DNA of 64,000 nucleotides, from positions 806,001-870,000 of the forward strand of contig NZ_CP120638.1 of NCBI RefSeq assembly GCF_029537235.1, written 5' to 3'. The notes beneath the pieces are model-generated. The model had not been told where the DNA came from. It saw nothing but the letters and a program-made list of their open reading frames with translations, and ran no database searches. This DNA is from Rhizobium sp. 32-5/1 (lineage in GTDB: Bacteria; Pseudomonadota; Alphaproteobacteria; Rhizobiales; Rhizobiaceae). The first letter of the stretch is position 1, and the number at the start of each line of letters is the position of its first letter. The translations under genes were made by a program, and so were the position numbers. Below, piece after piece: positions 1 to 8,923 of this stretch.

Positions 1-72
1 GCACCGCACAGCACGCACCCGGCTCCCCTCGCCCATCAGATGAAGGCCTTTTGCAATAGGGCCGTGAAACAG

Positions 73-101
73 AAAAAGCCCGGCTCATAGAGCCGGGCTT
101 T
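73..101 (-). terminator. Rho-independent terminator of the porin gene
   Basis: An 11-bp perfect stem (75-85 with 91-101) has a 5-nt loop and, read on the minus strand, runs into a T tract (complement of 73-77). It lies about 27 bp past the porin stop codon, in the correct orientation. Confidence 0.85.
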
Positions 102-127
102 CCATCACTGACAGATGTCAGATCAGA

Positions 128-1096
128 TTAGAAGTCGCGCTGCAGGCGGAGGAAGCCAGTCCATTCGCCATCCGCAACGTTATCAACGTCGAGGTAGTTA
201 ACGGTAGCGAGCGTACGCAGGCCTTCAGTGATCTGGTAGCCGGCAGTTACGCCAACCTTCCAAGCATCGTTGCCGTCAACGAATGCGAAGTCGCCGAAGT
301 ACTGAGCAGCTGGGGTGATGAAGAACTTGTCTGTTGCCTGAATCTTGTATTCAGCAGCAACCGACCATTCCGAAACGCTCCAGAAGAAGTTCGGATCATC
401 AGCGTATACGGCGAGTACACCAAGTGCGCCCGGACCGATTGCAGCAACGAGACGACCCTTAACAGCGAAGGCTTCTGCGTCGAAGTCGTAGGAAGCAACG
501 AGGTCAGCAGTTACGCCACCGATGCTGCCAGCAACGTAGCCGGAGACGCCGACGTCGTCATTGGTGTTGTTACCCGTTACTTCTTCAGCAGCGATACCTG
601 CCTTGAAAGAGCCGCCGTCATAGGTGTAACGGATTGCGTTGGACAGGTTACCGGCCGAAACGTCTGTTTCGCCAGAGAGACCCATGTCGTCCCACCAGTT
701 GTAGAAGTAACCGACATCGAAGCCAGCGATGTTGATCCAAGCGCCGTCGAGGAACGTGTCAGCATTGTCATCAGCCTGAAGGTTGATGTAGCCGGACAGC
801 GTGCCGTACTCGGTGTCGTTCTTGGCAGCAAACGTCAGGTAACCACGTGTACGTGCATCCCAGTCAGCAGCCGGACCTGGAACTTCGTCGTAGTTGATCT
901 GGGTACGGACATAACCACCGATCTTGAGGCAGGTTTCCGTGCCCGGGATGTAGAAGTAGCCAGTGCCGAAAGCGTCGCAAACGCGAACGTATTCCATTGG
1001 TTCCGGCTCAGCAGCTACGATTGCGTCAGCTGCGTGTGCGCCGGATACTGCTGCGAGAGCTGCAGCGGAGCCGAGAAGAAGGCTCTTAATGTTCAT
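128..1096 (-). CDS. Outer-membrane porin (Omp2b/RopA-type, Porin_2 family)
   Basis: This 322-residue protein begins with a typical Sec signal peptide ending in AHA-AD (about residues 1-22) and ends in phenylalanine, as expected for BAM-assembled beta-barrels. Alternating aromatic/glycine strands and the N-terminal conserved stretch with two cysteines (VCDAFGTGYFYIPGTETCLK) match the rhizobial/Brucella trimeric porins, which allow passive diffusion of small hydrophilic solutes. The start at 1096 is chosen over an upstream in-frame start because GGAGG lies 6 nt before it and the signal peptide begins there. The gene is monocistronic with its own terminator and a long upstream region, consistent with a highly expressed, separately regulated porin. 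Confidence 0.93.
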   Translation of the reverse strand: MNIKSLLLGSAAALAAVSGAHAADAIVAAEPEPMEYVRVCDAFGTGYFYIPGTETCLKIGGYVRTQINYDEVPGPAADWDARTRGYLTFAAKNDTEYGTLSGYINLQADDNADTFLDGAWINIAGFDVGYFYNWWDDMGLSGETDVSAGNLSNAIRYTYDGGSFKAGIAAEEVTGNNTNDDVGVSGYVAGSIGGVTADLVASYDFDAEAFAVKGRLVAAIGPGALGVLAVYADDPNFFWSVSEWSVAAEYKIQATDKFFITPAAQYFGDFAFVDGNDAWKVGVTAGYQITEGLRTLATVNYLDVDNVADGEWTGFLRLQRDF

Positions 1097-1246
1097 TTCT
1101 GACCTCCAGTCAAAAGTTTCAAACGGGTCTGGGTATTTTGCTGAAGGACAGCATTCCCTGCCCCATCCCCAACACTTAAGAAGTCGGACGATCAACCGCC
1201 CTTGCTTCTGGATTTGAAAATACAAGACCAGCCCCGTGGCGCAATC

Positions 1247-1264
1247 ACCAACTTGCGAGTTGGT
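1247..1264. promoter_or_regulatory. Small inverted repeat upstream of the porin gene
   Basis: A perfect 7-bp inverted repeat ACCAACT / AGTTGGT with a 4-bp spacer lies 151 bp upstream of the porin start. It could be an operator or a hairpin in the porin leader; nothing in the sequence decides between these. Confidence 0.3.
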
Positions 1265-1453
1265 CCGGTTTCGGCAGCCCTTCCCTTACCCCTGTTGCTG
1301 AAACGACACAAAATCGCCTTGCAGACCTTCCAGTTCTTAACAATACCTTAAGAAAACCCTTTATTCCCGGCATCTTAGCGTGAAACCACAGTGCCACACC
1401 CCCGCCATAACAAGGCAGAAACGCGGCAATCCGGGCTTTGCGACTGAGATTCG

Positions 1454-1563
1454 CGGCTCCCAAAATGCACCGCAGCATTTGGGGAGCCGAGCAATTCCGT
1501 CGAGGGCGGCAGAATCGCTGCGATGATTCTTCGCCTGCTTCAGAATCAGCAACGAAGAATCAT
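1454..1563. other. Two consecutive strong stem-loops in a gene-poor stretch
   Basis: A 15-bp stem with one imperfect pair (1454-1468 with 1475-1489, 6-nt loop) is followed by a perfect 11-bp stem (1523-1533 with 1553-1563, 19-nt loop). They sit in the 1.07-kb interval between the porin start (1096) and the membrane protein stop (2165), which otherwise holds only one doubtful ORF. Neither stem is followed by a T tract, so they are not standard terminators. They could belong to a structured small RNA. Confidence 0.35.
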
Positions 1564-1617
1564 GTCGCCTGCTGTCACATCTGAAACGCATCGCTCCGGT
1601 CACTTGCGGAGCCTCAT

Positions 1618-1989
1618 TCACGCGCGCGCTTCGCCGGCGCGAGCGTGGTTGTCGTTCGACAGGCCGGTTGCCTCATGCTCAGAAGCAAAAATACCGACAT
1701 CGTCACCGTATTTTCTGTCTTCAGGGTCCCAAGCACAACCCGTCGCCCCAACCTCGACCCTGTCCTTGTGCAATTCGGCAGAGTCATGAGTGTCGATCTG
1801 CTGGTAGACTGGAAGGGTTGCCGTGTTTCCGTCGTTCGGAAGGGACGACGCCATCAACCGATGCTCCGATGCGGGCCGATGTGTTGACCTCGGGCTTTTC
1901 CTAACGATCATCTGCCCGATGGCCGTTCGACGCTGACAATCGGTCGGAAACCAGAGCCGGACCGGTTGCATCGACTTTCTCCGCCCCAT
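1618..1989 (-). CDS. Doubtful small ORF, hypothetical protein
   Basis: The frame is open for 123 codons. An internal start at 1911 would give a 97-residue protein rich in Asp, Glu and His with no membrane segment or recognisable motif. No convincing Shine-Dalgarno sequence precedes any candidate start. The composition is compatible with coding, but long random ORFs are common at this GC content. I see no family resemblance. Confidence 0.22.
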   Translation of the reverse strand: MGRRKSMQPVRLWFPTDCQRRTAIGQMIVRKSPRSTHRPASEHRLMASSLPNDGNTATLPVYQQIDTHDSAELHKDRVEVGATGCAWDPEDRKYGDDVGIFASEHEATGLSNDNHARAGEARA

Positions 1990-2164
1990 GGAATGTCGCC
2001 TTGGGCATCCAGGGACGTTCCCCTCCAGTAGAAGCGATAGTGCCCGGCATTGCGGATCGCGACTCTTCGACTATTGGCGAGCATCGGGATTCTCGCGAAT
2101 TCAGAGGGTGCAAGCTGAAACGAACGCGCTTGCGTGTTGTGCCTCCGTGCTGTCCCAGTCGCTC

Positions 2165-2536
2165 TTATGGCGTCGTGGTTTGCGACGCGCCGCCCGTGCC
2201 CGTTTCCGGGGTGGGATCGCGATCCGCAGGCGCCGTCTGCTGGGTTTCACCGGCGGTCGGGCTGTTGTCGATCACGGACTGGTCTTCGGGCGCGGCCGAT
2301 CTGCTGTTATCCGTGCTCGGCTGCGTCACTTCGGTGGCAGGATCGTTATCGACCGATTCCCCGAAGATTTCGGCCGCACCCCAGGCGATCATTGCCAGGA
2401 ACAGGCCACCGATGAGGACATAAAGAACGGGGCGCCCGAGCAGGCCCTGCCGCGCCTCGACGGCGCTCGCCTCGACCTTGCGATTGGTGTCTTGCGAACG
2501 CACGGTGTCGCCGCGCTCGTCGATATGGGTCGCCAT
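2165..2536 (-). CDS. Single-pass membrane protein of unknown function
   Basis: The 123-residue product has a charged cytoplasmic N-terminus, one transmembrane helix (about residues 32-50, LGRPVLYVLIGGLFLAMIAW) and a long acidic, Thr/Pro/Asp-rich tail that is probably periplasmic and disordered. The start at 2536 is supported by AAGGAGAA about 6 nt upstream. The N-in/C-out topology and low-complexity tail are common among small Rhizobiales envelope proteins of unknown role. It is first in the direction away from two further small minus-strand genes (2656-2910, 2982-3167), with gaps over 100 bp, so co-transcription is uncertain. I do not recognise a named family. Confidence 0.7.
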   Translation of the reverse strand: MATHIDERGDTVRSQDTNRKVEASAVEARQGLLGRPVLYVLIGGLFLAMIAWGAAEIFGESVDNDPATEVTQPSTDNSRSAAPEDQSVIDNSPTAGETQQTAPADRDPTPETGTGGASQTTTP

Positions 2537-2655
2537 AATGTTCTCCTTCGATTGCCTATGCACATCAACGGCCCGACACCGTGTAAGTTCCGTTGCCATG
2601 CACTGGGTGAACGACCGCCGATCAAATTGAAGAAAAGACCACGGGCAGCCAAGCG

Positions 2656-2910
2656 CTAGAGGCTCCCGCCATCCTTGAAATATCCGGGGTACTGGACCTG
2701 TTGCGGATCGGGCTGGGTGGGCTTTGGATTTTCGCACCCGTCGGTATCGCGTGCCGTTATCCCGGCACCACCCCCAGCACCTCCAGCGGAGCCTTCACGG
2801 CGCGGCTGAACAAACGCCTCCGGCTGCTTTTCTCCCGCAACCGGATTCGCCTGCCTGTTTCCGAAAATCTCCGCCGAAAGCGATGTCATGAGATCTCTGA
2901 TCCTGGCCAT
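2656..2910 (-). CDS. Small hypothetical protein with low-complexity C-terminus
   Basis: This 84-residue product starts MARIRDLMTSLSAEIFG and continues as a Gly/Pro/Gln-rich, probably disordered tail with one cysteine. AGGAGAAGG lies 5-10 nt before the chosen start at 2910; an alternative start 6 codons upstream would add MQKEKD. The family is not recognised. It overlaps neither neighbour and lies 71 bp downstream of the 2982-3167 gene. Confidence 0.55.
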   Translation of the reverse strand: MARIRDLMTSLSAEIFGNRQANPVAGEKQPEAFVQPRREGSAGGAGGGAGITARDTDGCENPKPTQPDPQQVQYPGYFKDGGSL

Positions 2911-2981
2911 GTCCTTCTCCTTCTGCATGAAACGGACGGGGATCGACAAGGTTCCGGCAATCGCCTGCCGCCGGATCGCGC

Positions 2982-3167
2982 CTATTGCCGGGTCGGGGCC
3001 GGCGGGACGTATTCCCAATGCTCGCGCGCATAATCGGTGGCGGCGCGCTCGGCACTGTCCTTGTCCTCATAACGCTGGTCGAGGACATGACTGTTGCCAT
3101 TGAACTCCAGCAAAACAGTCTTGCTCAGAAAATCATATTGAATGCGCAGATGCTCCGCAGCGTGCAT
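2982..3167 (-). CDS. Small conserved-looking hypothetical protein (61 aa)
   Basis: The 61-residue product has alternating hydrophobic/charged segments (YDFLSKTVLLEFNGNSHVLDQRY), suggesting a small folded beta-rich domain, and no signal peptide. A strong Shine-Dalgarno sequence (GGGAGGA) ends 6 nt before the ATG at 3167. The family is not recognised. Confidence 0.65.
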   Translation of the reverse strand: MHAAEHLRIQYDFLSKTVLLEFNGNSHVLDQRYEDKDSAERAATDYAREHWEYVPPAPTRQ

Positions 3168-3341
3168 GGTAATCCTCCCGGTTTCGTGGCGAGCGGATAA
3201 CGCGGCGGAAGGGGAAAGGTTCCGGAAGGTCTATAAGGATTCTATCTGTCGGCGCACGGAAGCAATGCGCTGCCACAGCGTGCAACAATGGCTACCGTGA
3301 ACGGTTCAGAAAAAGCTTGGGCTATAAGGAGACTGGGAAAA

Positions 3342-3431
3342 TGGCGGAGAAGATGGGATTCGAACCCACGATACCCTTCCGGGTATACTCCCTTAGCAGG
3401 GGAGCGCCTTCGACCACTCGGCCACCTCTCC
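3342..3431 (-). tRNA. tRNA-Ser (anticodon GCT), CCA encoded
   Basis: On the minus strand the 90-nt gene starts GGAGAGGTGGCCGAG and ends with a G discriminator followed by an encoded CCA. The 7-bp acceptor stem (GGAGAGG with CTTCTCC, one G-U pair) closes. The anticodon loop contains GCT, the long variable arm typical of class II serine tRNAs is present, and the T arm reads GGTTCGAATCC. It decodes AGC/AGU serine codons. Confidence 0.97.
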
Positions 3432-3595
3432 GTTAGCGCCTGACTAAGGTCCAATAACCCGCATTGCAAGGCTTTTTGGGCGGGCGGTGAAAAAAGCGGG
3501 GTTTTGCCGTGTGTGCCGCCGTCAAGGCGCGGGCGCTGCCGGTCTTTGGCGGAGCGAGGCGCGATTTATCATCCGAAGTCAGATCAGCGTGTGGT

Positions 3596-3622
3596 GAATG
3601 CCGGGCCGTTTGCCCGGCATTC
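3596..3622. terminator. Perfect 11-bp hairpin beyond the caspase-like gene
   Basis: The stem 3596-3606/3612-3622 has a 5-nt loop and lies 14 bp past the stop codon of the minus-strand caspase-like gene. No T tract follows on either strand, so intrinsic termination is only a possibility; it may instead protect the mRNA 3' end. Confidence 0.4.
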
Positions 3623-3635
3623 GTCGTCTCGATCG

Positions 3636-5864
3636 TCAGGTCTTCTTCGCCAGACGGTCGATGGCGTTGAGCGTCGATGCGCCGAAATCGCCGTCGATCG
3701 GACCGGAGTAATAGCCACGATCCTTGAGCAGCGCCTGCAGCTGCTTGCGGAACTCCGGGGTGAAGTTGTTCGGGGACGACTTCATCTCCTGGAACTTCGC
3801 GGGATCACCGCCCTCGACGCTGGCCGCCGCCCAGCGGGCCGCCTCGCGCGCGTCCGATTTGGTGCCGAGGCCGTAGTCATAGAGACGGCTCAGATTGCCC
3901 ATGGCATAGGCGCTGCCGGCGTTCGCCGCCATCTCATACCAAGCACGCGCTTGTGCATAGTCCTGCGGCACGCCGTTGCCGACATCGTAGAACCAGCCGA
4001 GAAGCGCCATGGAATAGGAATCGCCGACATTGGCGGCCTTTTCATACCACTTCTTCGCCTCGGCATAATCCTGCGCGGTGCCGAGGCCGTTCTGGTAGGC
4101 CCAGCCCAGCGACGACATGGCGTTGGCGTCGCCCGCCTCCGCCGCCTTCTGGTACCAGGAGAGCGACAGGAACAGGTCCTTCGGCAGGCCGAGGCCTTCG
4201 CGATAGAACCAGCCGATCGTCGCCTGGGCATTGGCATAGCCCTGATCGGCCGACATCTGGTACCAGCGCACGGCCTCGTTATAGTCCTTCGGCACGCCGC
4301 CATAACCTTCGCGGTAAAGCCAGCCGAGCGAGGCCTGCGCATAGGAATTGCCGGCATTGGCGGCCTGCAGGAACATCTGCCGGCCCTTCTCGACATCCAG
4401 CGCCCCATCGGTGCCGTAGATCGAGAACCATGCGAGGTTGGTCAGCGCATACATATTGCCGCCATCGGCAGCCTTTTGGTAGTTGCTGCGCGCTTCCGGA
4501 TAGTTGCGACCCGCATCCTGAGCCCGGCCGAGCATGTTGACCAGCATCATGTCATCAGGGTTTTCATTGACCGCCTGGGCGCAGGCCGTCAGCGCCCGGT
4601 TGGAATCGAGTTTCAGGAAATTGACGCCGAGAAAGCCCGGCATCGACTGCGGTTCGCCAGCCAGCAGATAACAATCGCGCGAGGCCTGCGTATCCTTGCC
4701 CGTCTCCGAGATGTTCAACCCGCGCTGCGGGGCGAGTGCTGCAATCTGCGTCTCCGCTTCGGCCTTGTGCTTGCTATCAGGATAACGTTCGAGGAAGCGG
4801 GTGAGCGCCGCGGCATCGGTGGATTGCTTCAGCGCATCCCAGGCGATTTCGTCCGGCTCGACATTGGAGGTCTCCGCCGCTTCGGTCAAAAGCTTCAGCT
4901 TCTTTTCAGCCAGCATCTTGTAGACGGGATCCTGGCCGTGCTTGGCGAGGAAGACGTCGATCAGGTCCTTGTCGGCGAGATCGCGGATGTTCTGCCAGTC
5001 GGCAGCGGCTTCCGACTGGCCGTTGGGGGACACTTCCTGCTTGGTGTCACCCGTCGTCGTGACGTTGATGTTGACTTCCTTGATGTTGAGGAAGATCTGC
5101 GCGCCGCCGAGCGAGCCGTAGACGAAGGGCTCCTGTCCGCGATTGGTCTCGTTGACCACCTCGTCGCGCACCTTGCCGAGCGCAATGCGCACGTCGACGC
5201 CCGGTTCTGTCAGATATTTCGAAAGCGCCGTGGCAAACGGGCTGTTCTTGCCCTCGCCATCCAGCGCCACCGTGCCGGCCTTGGAGGCGAAAGCCACCAA
5301 AAGGTCAGCCGATTCGGGCTCGACACGGGCAAGGCCGCGAGTGACGGCGCGCGTCGAAATCGAACGTGTCATTGATTGTTCGAACGGATTGTTGCGGCAG
5401 GCATCGAGGATGACGAGCTTCAGCTTCGTCGCGCCTTCGAGCGAGCGCTGGATGCGGTCGAGCGGAATGGCCTCGTCCTCGACATCCTTGTCGGTCTTCA
5501 GGTTGACATCGACGGGCAGCAGGTAGTTCTGCCCGTTCATTTCCATGCCATGGCCGGAATAATAGATGATCGCCACATCGGCGCCTGTGGCATTGTCTTC
5601 AAAGTCGCGCAAAGCCCTCACCATGGTGGCACGATCAACATCATGGATCGTGGTGACGGAATCAAAACCCGCATCTTCGAACGACGCCTTCATCAGATCG
5701 ACGTCGTTGGCGGGGTTGTTGAGCTGCGATGTCGCCTGATAGGCGGAATTGCCGATCAGCAGCGCGACCCGCTTTGCAGCCTCGGCATGGCCCGCCTGAA
5801 CCAGGGCCATCGAAACAACCAATAGAAACAACGGTAGCCACCGCTGTGAACGACCATTTATCAT
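3636..5864 (-). CDS. Secreted caspase-like (C14) protein with SEL1 repeats and C-terminal PG-binding-like segment
   Basis: The 742-residue protein has an N-terminal signal peptide (LPLFLLVVSMALVQAGHAEA). Residues of about 30-260 form a caspase-fold domain with the His motif YYSGHG and the Cys motif DACRNNP, so both members of the catalytic dyad are present. A linker leads to a series of at least six SEL1-type repeats (AMSSLGWAYQNGLGTAQDYA is one). The last 30 residues (RGYYSGPIDGDFGASTLNAI) resemble a peptidoglycan-binding type-1 motif. Proteins with this layout are known in Rhizobiales, but substrates are unknown. Acting in the periplasm is an inference from the signal peptide. The start at 5864 follows GGAGGGAG, and the signal peptide rules out longer starts. 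The gene is monocistronic. Confidence 0.88.
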   Translation of the reverse strand: MINGRSQRWLPLFLLVVSMALVQAGHAEAAKRVALLIGNSAYQATSQLNNPANDVDLMKASFEDAGFDSVTTIHDVDRATMVRALRDFEDNATGADVAIIYYSGHGMEMNGQNYLLPVDVNLKTDKDVEDEAIPLDRIQRSLEGATKLKLVILDACRNNPFEQSMTRSISTRAVTRGLARVEPESADLLVAFASKAGTVALDGEGKNSPFATALSKYLTEPGVDVRIALGKVRDEVVNETNRGQEPFVYGSLGGAQIFLNIKEVNINVTTTGDTKQEVSPNGQSEAAADWQNIRDLADKDLIDVFLAKHGQDPVYKMLAEKKLKLLTEAAETSNVEPDEIAWDALKQSTDAAALTRFLERYPDSKHKAEAETQIAALAPQRGLNISETGKDTQASRDCYLLAGEPQSMPGFLGVNFLKLDSNRALTACAQAVNENPDDMMLVNMLGRAQDAGRNYPEARSNYQKAADGGNMYALTNLAWFSIYGTDGALDVEKGRQMFLQAANAGNSYAQASLGWLYREGYGGVPKDYNEAVRWYQMSADQGYANAQATIGWFYREGLGLPKDLFLSLSWYQKAAEAGDANAMSSLGWAYQNGLGTAQDYAEAKKWYEKAANVGDSYSMALLGWFYDVGNGVPQDYAQARAWYEMAANAGSAYAMGNLSRLYDYGLGTKSDAREAARWAAASVEGGDPAKFQEMKSSPNNFTPEFRKQLQALLKDRGYYSGPIDGDFGASTLNAIDRLAKKT

Positions 5865-6204
5865 GTTTCTCCCTCCGCAATCCGAACCGACATCCCGCGA
5901 CCCCATGCGCAGGCGCCCGGTCGGCACATGTTTTTTGAGCGAATGGAAGGGCCGCGCCGACGACAGGCGCGCTCTACCACTCTTAGCCTGAAACTATTAC
6001 GTATGGTGCCTATGCTTTCAATGTCCGCCTTTCCTCTTTTTTAATCAAGCGTCCGCTTGAGAAATGAAGACACAAGGCCAGTGCAAGGCTGGCGGGGCAA
6101 TGATTTCGCACGCTGCGTCGAATACGGTCGGGGAAATCCCTGCCCGAACAGGCGATTGCGCTGCAGAACCGCGTTCCAAGAGCCATCCTTTTCCGGAGCT
6201 TCCC

Positions 6205-6561
6205 ATGTCAATGCTGATGCACGTTGCTGACGCAAAGCCGGGTCAACTGACCACGACCTACAAGCATTATTATATCGAGCGGCCCTGCCGTATCCTGATC
6301 ATCGGTCAGCACCTGAAGGCGAAGACAAAGTACAATTGCCTGCTACGCCATATATCCATCGGCGGCGCGATGCTGGATTTCAATCCGGTGATCGAGCTGC
6401 CGAAGAATTTCTTCCTGGAGGTCGTCGGCTTTCCGGAGGAAACGGGGTGCACGCAGGTCCACCGCCGGGGCACGGAGCTCGGCGTGCGCTTCAACGTCCC
6501 GCTTGCTCCGGAATTCGTCAGCCGGCTGATCCGCCAAGCCTTCTCGAGCGCGGCGCTTTAG
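6205..6561 (+). CDS. PilZ-like domain protein (118 aa)
   Basis: The small soluble single-domain protein contains a degenerate PilZ signature. The second motif is visible as RHISIGGAMLDF; the canonical RxxxR arginine motif is weak (RPCRILII). PilZ domains bind cyclic di-GMP, but loss of the first motif makes binding uncertain. Further beta strands (FFLEVVGFPEETGCTQVHRR, TELGVRFN) complete the barrel. GGAG 8 nt before the ATG at 6205 decides the start. A second PilZ gene of similar size lies 0.7 kb downstream (7268), with a DUF2177 gene between them. Confidence 0.8.
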   Translation: MSMLMHVADAKPGQLTTTYKHYYIERPCRILIIGQHLKAKTKYNCLLRHISIGGAMLDFNPVIELPKNFFLEVVGFPEETGCTQVHRRGTELGVRFNVPLAPEFVSRLIRQAFSSAAL

Positions 6562-6649
6562 CCGTCACGGCGGTCCATGGCCATTTTTTGGATCCCGCAC
6601 GATCCATGTCCTCCTGCGCCTCGTAGCAAGACCAAACAGGGAGCGACGG

Positions 6650-7063
6650 ATGAAAACCTTTTTGATCGCCTATGCCGGAACGTTCACATCTCTTCTGATC
6701 GCCGACGCCATCTGGCTCGGCGTCGTCGCCAAGACATTCTACCGCGACCAGCTCGGCGACATGATGCTTCCCTCGCCCAATTTGGCGATTGCCGCGCTGT
6801 TCTACGTCTTCTTCGCCGGCGCCGTTGTCCTGCTCGCGGTCCTTCCGGGCCTCAAGGCCGGATCTCTGGGCATTGCGCTTGTCTACGGCGCGGTTCTCGG
6901 GCTTGCCGCCTATGGCACTTACGACATCACCAATCTCGCAACGCTCAAGGGCTGGCCGCTGACCATGAGCCTCGTCGATATGGCTTGGGGCACCTTCGTC
7001 ACCGCATTTTCGGCAAGCTGCGGCTTTCTCGTCGCCAAAAGCCTGGCGGGCTCCGCATCCTGA
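6650..7063 (+). CDS. DUF2177 family membrane protein
   Basis: The 137-residue, very hydrophobic protein has four predicted membrane helices (around residues 3-25, 45-65, 72-92 and 108-130). Its pattern (LIADAIWLGVVAKTFYRDQLG near the N-terminus and YGTYDITNLATLKGWPL in the third quarter) is characteristic of DUF2177. Function is unknown; it is an inner-membrane protein. GGGAG is found 10 nt upstream of the ATG. It lies 88 bp after one PilZ gene and 204 bp before another, all in the same direction. Confidence 0.88.
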   Translation: MKTFLIAYAGTFTSLLIADAIWLGVVAKTFYRDQLGDMMLPSPNLAIAALFYVFFAGAVVLLAVLPGLKAGSLGIALVYGAVLGLAAYGTYDITNLATLKGWPLTMSLVDMAWGTFVTAFSASCGFLVAKSLAGSAS

Positions 7064-7267
7064 ACGCCGACGCTGCACCCTCAGCGCAGGCCGAGATGGC
7101 AAAACTTAAAATTTTAACAAATGCTTTCAATGGATTGCAAGGTTCCTGCGCAAACATGCGAGGAAGACGGAACCCAGGTTGGAGGATGACCTGTACCGTC
7201 CCGGAGGAGACCGCGGTCAGGAGCCAAGGTCCCCGGCGGAGAGCAGATAGCCACTGAAGGGTCTACC

Positions 7268-7648
7268 ATGTCGCAGTCGATTTTATCCGTCGTCAAATCC
7301 GAAATGTACACGCGCCGTTATGAACATTTCAACATCGGACAGGTCGGCACCTTGATGGCCGTGCGCCCGGCACTGGGCGGAGTAACGACACGGACCTGCA
7401 AGATGATCGATATTTCACTGGGTGGCGCAACATTCTCCGTCAACACGACGATCGGCCTGCCGCAGCATTATTATCTCAACATCATCGGCACGAACAAGCG
7501 CATCGGCTGCGCCGAAGTCTACCGCAAGGACAACCGGATCGGCGTTCACTTCATCAAGCCGATCAACGAGGAATTCCTGCATGAAATCGTGCGCTACGAA
7601 TTCTTCACCGGCCAGACGCCGAACAAGCGCGAGGAACGGCGTGCCTGA
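7268..7648 (+). CDS. PilZ domain protein (126 aa)
   Basis: Single-domain PilZ protein: the N-terminal RRYEHFNIGQ segment and the core KMIDISLGGATFSV give the D/NxSxxG motif, followed by barrel strands (HYYLNIIGTNKRIGCAEVYRKDNRIGVHF). It is probably a small cyclic di-GMP adaptor, though the arginine motif differs from the textbook RxxxR. It is clearly paralogous to the 6205-6561 product in length and strand order. AAGGG precedes the ATG at 7268. Confidence 0.83.
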   Translation: MSQSILSVVKSEMYTRRYEHFNIGQVGTLMAVRPALGGVTTRTCKMIDISLGGATFSVNTTIGLPQHYYLNIIGTNKRIGCAEVYRKDNRIGVHFIKPINEEFLHEIVRYEFFTGQTPNKREERRA

Positions 7649-7765
7649 CGAAATGGAATAAACATTGCTCTCCGGCCCGGACAGGGCGAATGGATTTGCT
7701 TCCATTCCCGGCAAACCACGCTAGATTGAGCGCTGTTTCCTCCTGTCCAGGTTCACAACACTTCA

Positions 7766-8880
7766 ATGTCGGCATTTTCCCGCTTCACGCCCCTCGTCCA
7801 GGCCCTGCCCTCCACCATTCCCTTCGTCGGCCCAGAGGCTATCGAGCGGCAGCGCGGGCGAACGATCGCGGCGCGGATCGGCGCCAATGAAAGCGGCTTC
7901 GGCCCGGCGCCGTCCGTGCTTGAGGCGATTGCCCAGGCCGCCGGCCAGACCTGGAAATACAACGATCCGGAAAATCACGATCTGAAACAGACGCTTGCGA
8001 CGCATCTTGGAGTCTCGCTCGCCAATATCGCCGTCGGCGAAGGCATTGACGGGTTGCTTGGCCAGATTGTGCGCCTCGTCATCGAGCCGGGAATGCCGGT
8101 GGTGACGTCGCTGGGCGGCTACCCCACGTTCAATTTTCATGTGGTGGGTCATGGTGGACGGCTGATCACGGTGCCATATGCGGGGGATCAGGAAGATCTC
8201 GACGGATTGCTCGATGCGGTGCGCCGCGAGGACGCGCCGCTGGTCTATTTCGCCAATCCGGACAATCCGATGGGAAGCTGGTGGGATGCCGCGCAGGTGA
8301 TCGATTTTGCCCGCGCATTGCCGCCGACGACGATGCTCATTCTCGACGAGGCCTATTGCGAGACGGGGCCGAAAAACTCCCTGCCCCCGATCGCCGCACT
8401 AATCGATACGCCGAATGTCGTGCGCACGCGCACCTTCTCCAAGGCCTATGGTCTCGCCGGCGCGCGCGTCGGCTATGTCGTGGGAACGCCGGGAACGGTG
8501 CAGGCCTTCGACAAGATCCGCAATCATTTCGGCATGAACAGGATCGGCACGGCTGCAGCCCTGGCAGCACTGGGCGACCAGGAATATCTGGGCGAGGTCT
8601 TGCTCAGGATTTCCGCCAGCCGCGAGCGGATTTCAGCCATTGCCCGCAGTGCAGGTCTTTTCCCCTTCCATCCGCCACGAATTTCGTGGCGATCGACTGT
8701 GGTCGGGATGCTGCATACTCAAGAGCGATCGTCGACCGCCTCATTGACGCGCACGGGATTTTCATCCGCATGCCGGGTGTTGCCCCGCTCAACCGCTGCA
8801 TCCGCATCAGCACCGGCCCGGAGGCGGACATGCTGCTTCTGGAGGAAGCCTTGCCGCAAGTCGTTGCGGCAGTGGGGTAG
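7766..8880 (+). CDS. PLP-dependent aminotransferase, HisC-like (one frameshift)
   Basis: Class I/II fold-type I aminotransferase of about 371 residues when repaired. Visible features are the N-terminal RIGANESGFGPAP substrate loop typical of histidinol-phosphate aminotransferase relatives, NPDNPMGSWW, DEAYCETG, and the PLP-lysine motif TFSKAYGLAGARVGY. The frame runs from 7766 to about 8660 and then jumps. Adding one C to the CCCC run at 8662-8665 restores LFPLPSATNFVAIDCG and the normal C-terminus with the MPGVAPLNRCIRIS arginine motif, ending at 8880. The unrepaired frame runs on to 9229 as nonsense. Specificity is uncertain: HisC-like, but not necessarily the histidine pathway enzyme. Confidence 0.85.
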
Positions 8881-8923
8881 CTGGTCGGTAGTAGGAAAAA
8901 TTATCTCATTCCTATTGGCTTAC

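Noticed and set aside
3504..5375. 623-codon plus-strand ORF
   Set aside because: It is the antisense shadow of the caspase/SEL1 gene, whose motifs, signal peptide and ribosome site are clear; the shadow protein is Arg/Leu/Ile-rich without any family pattern.
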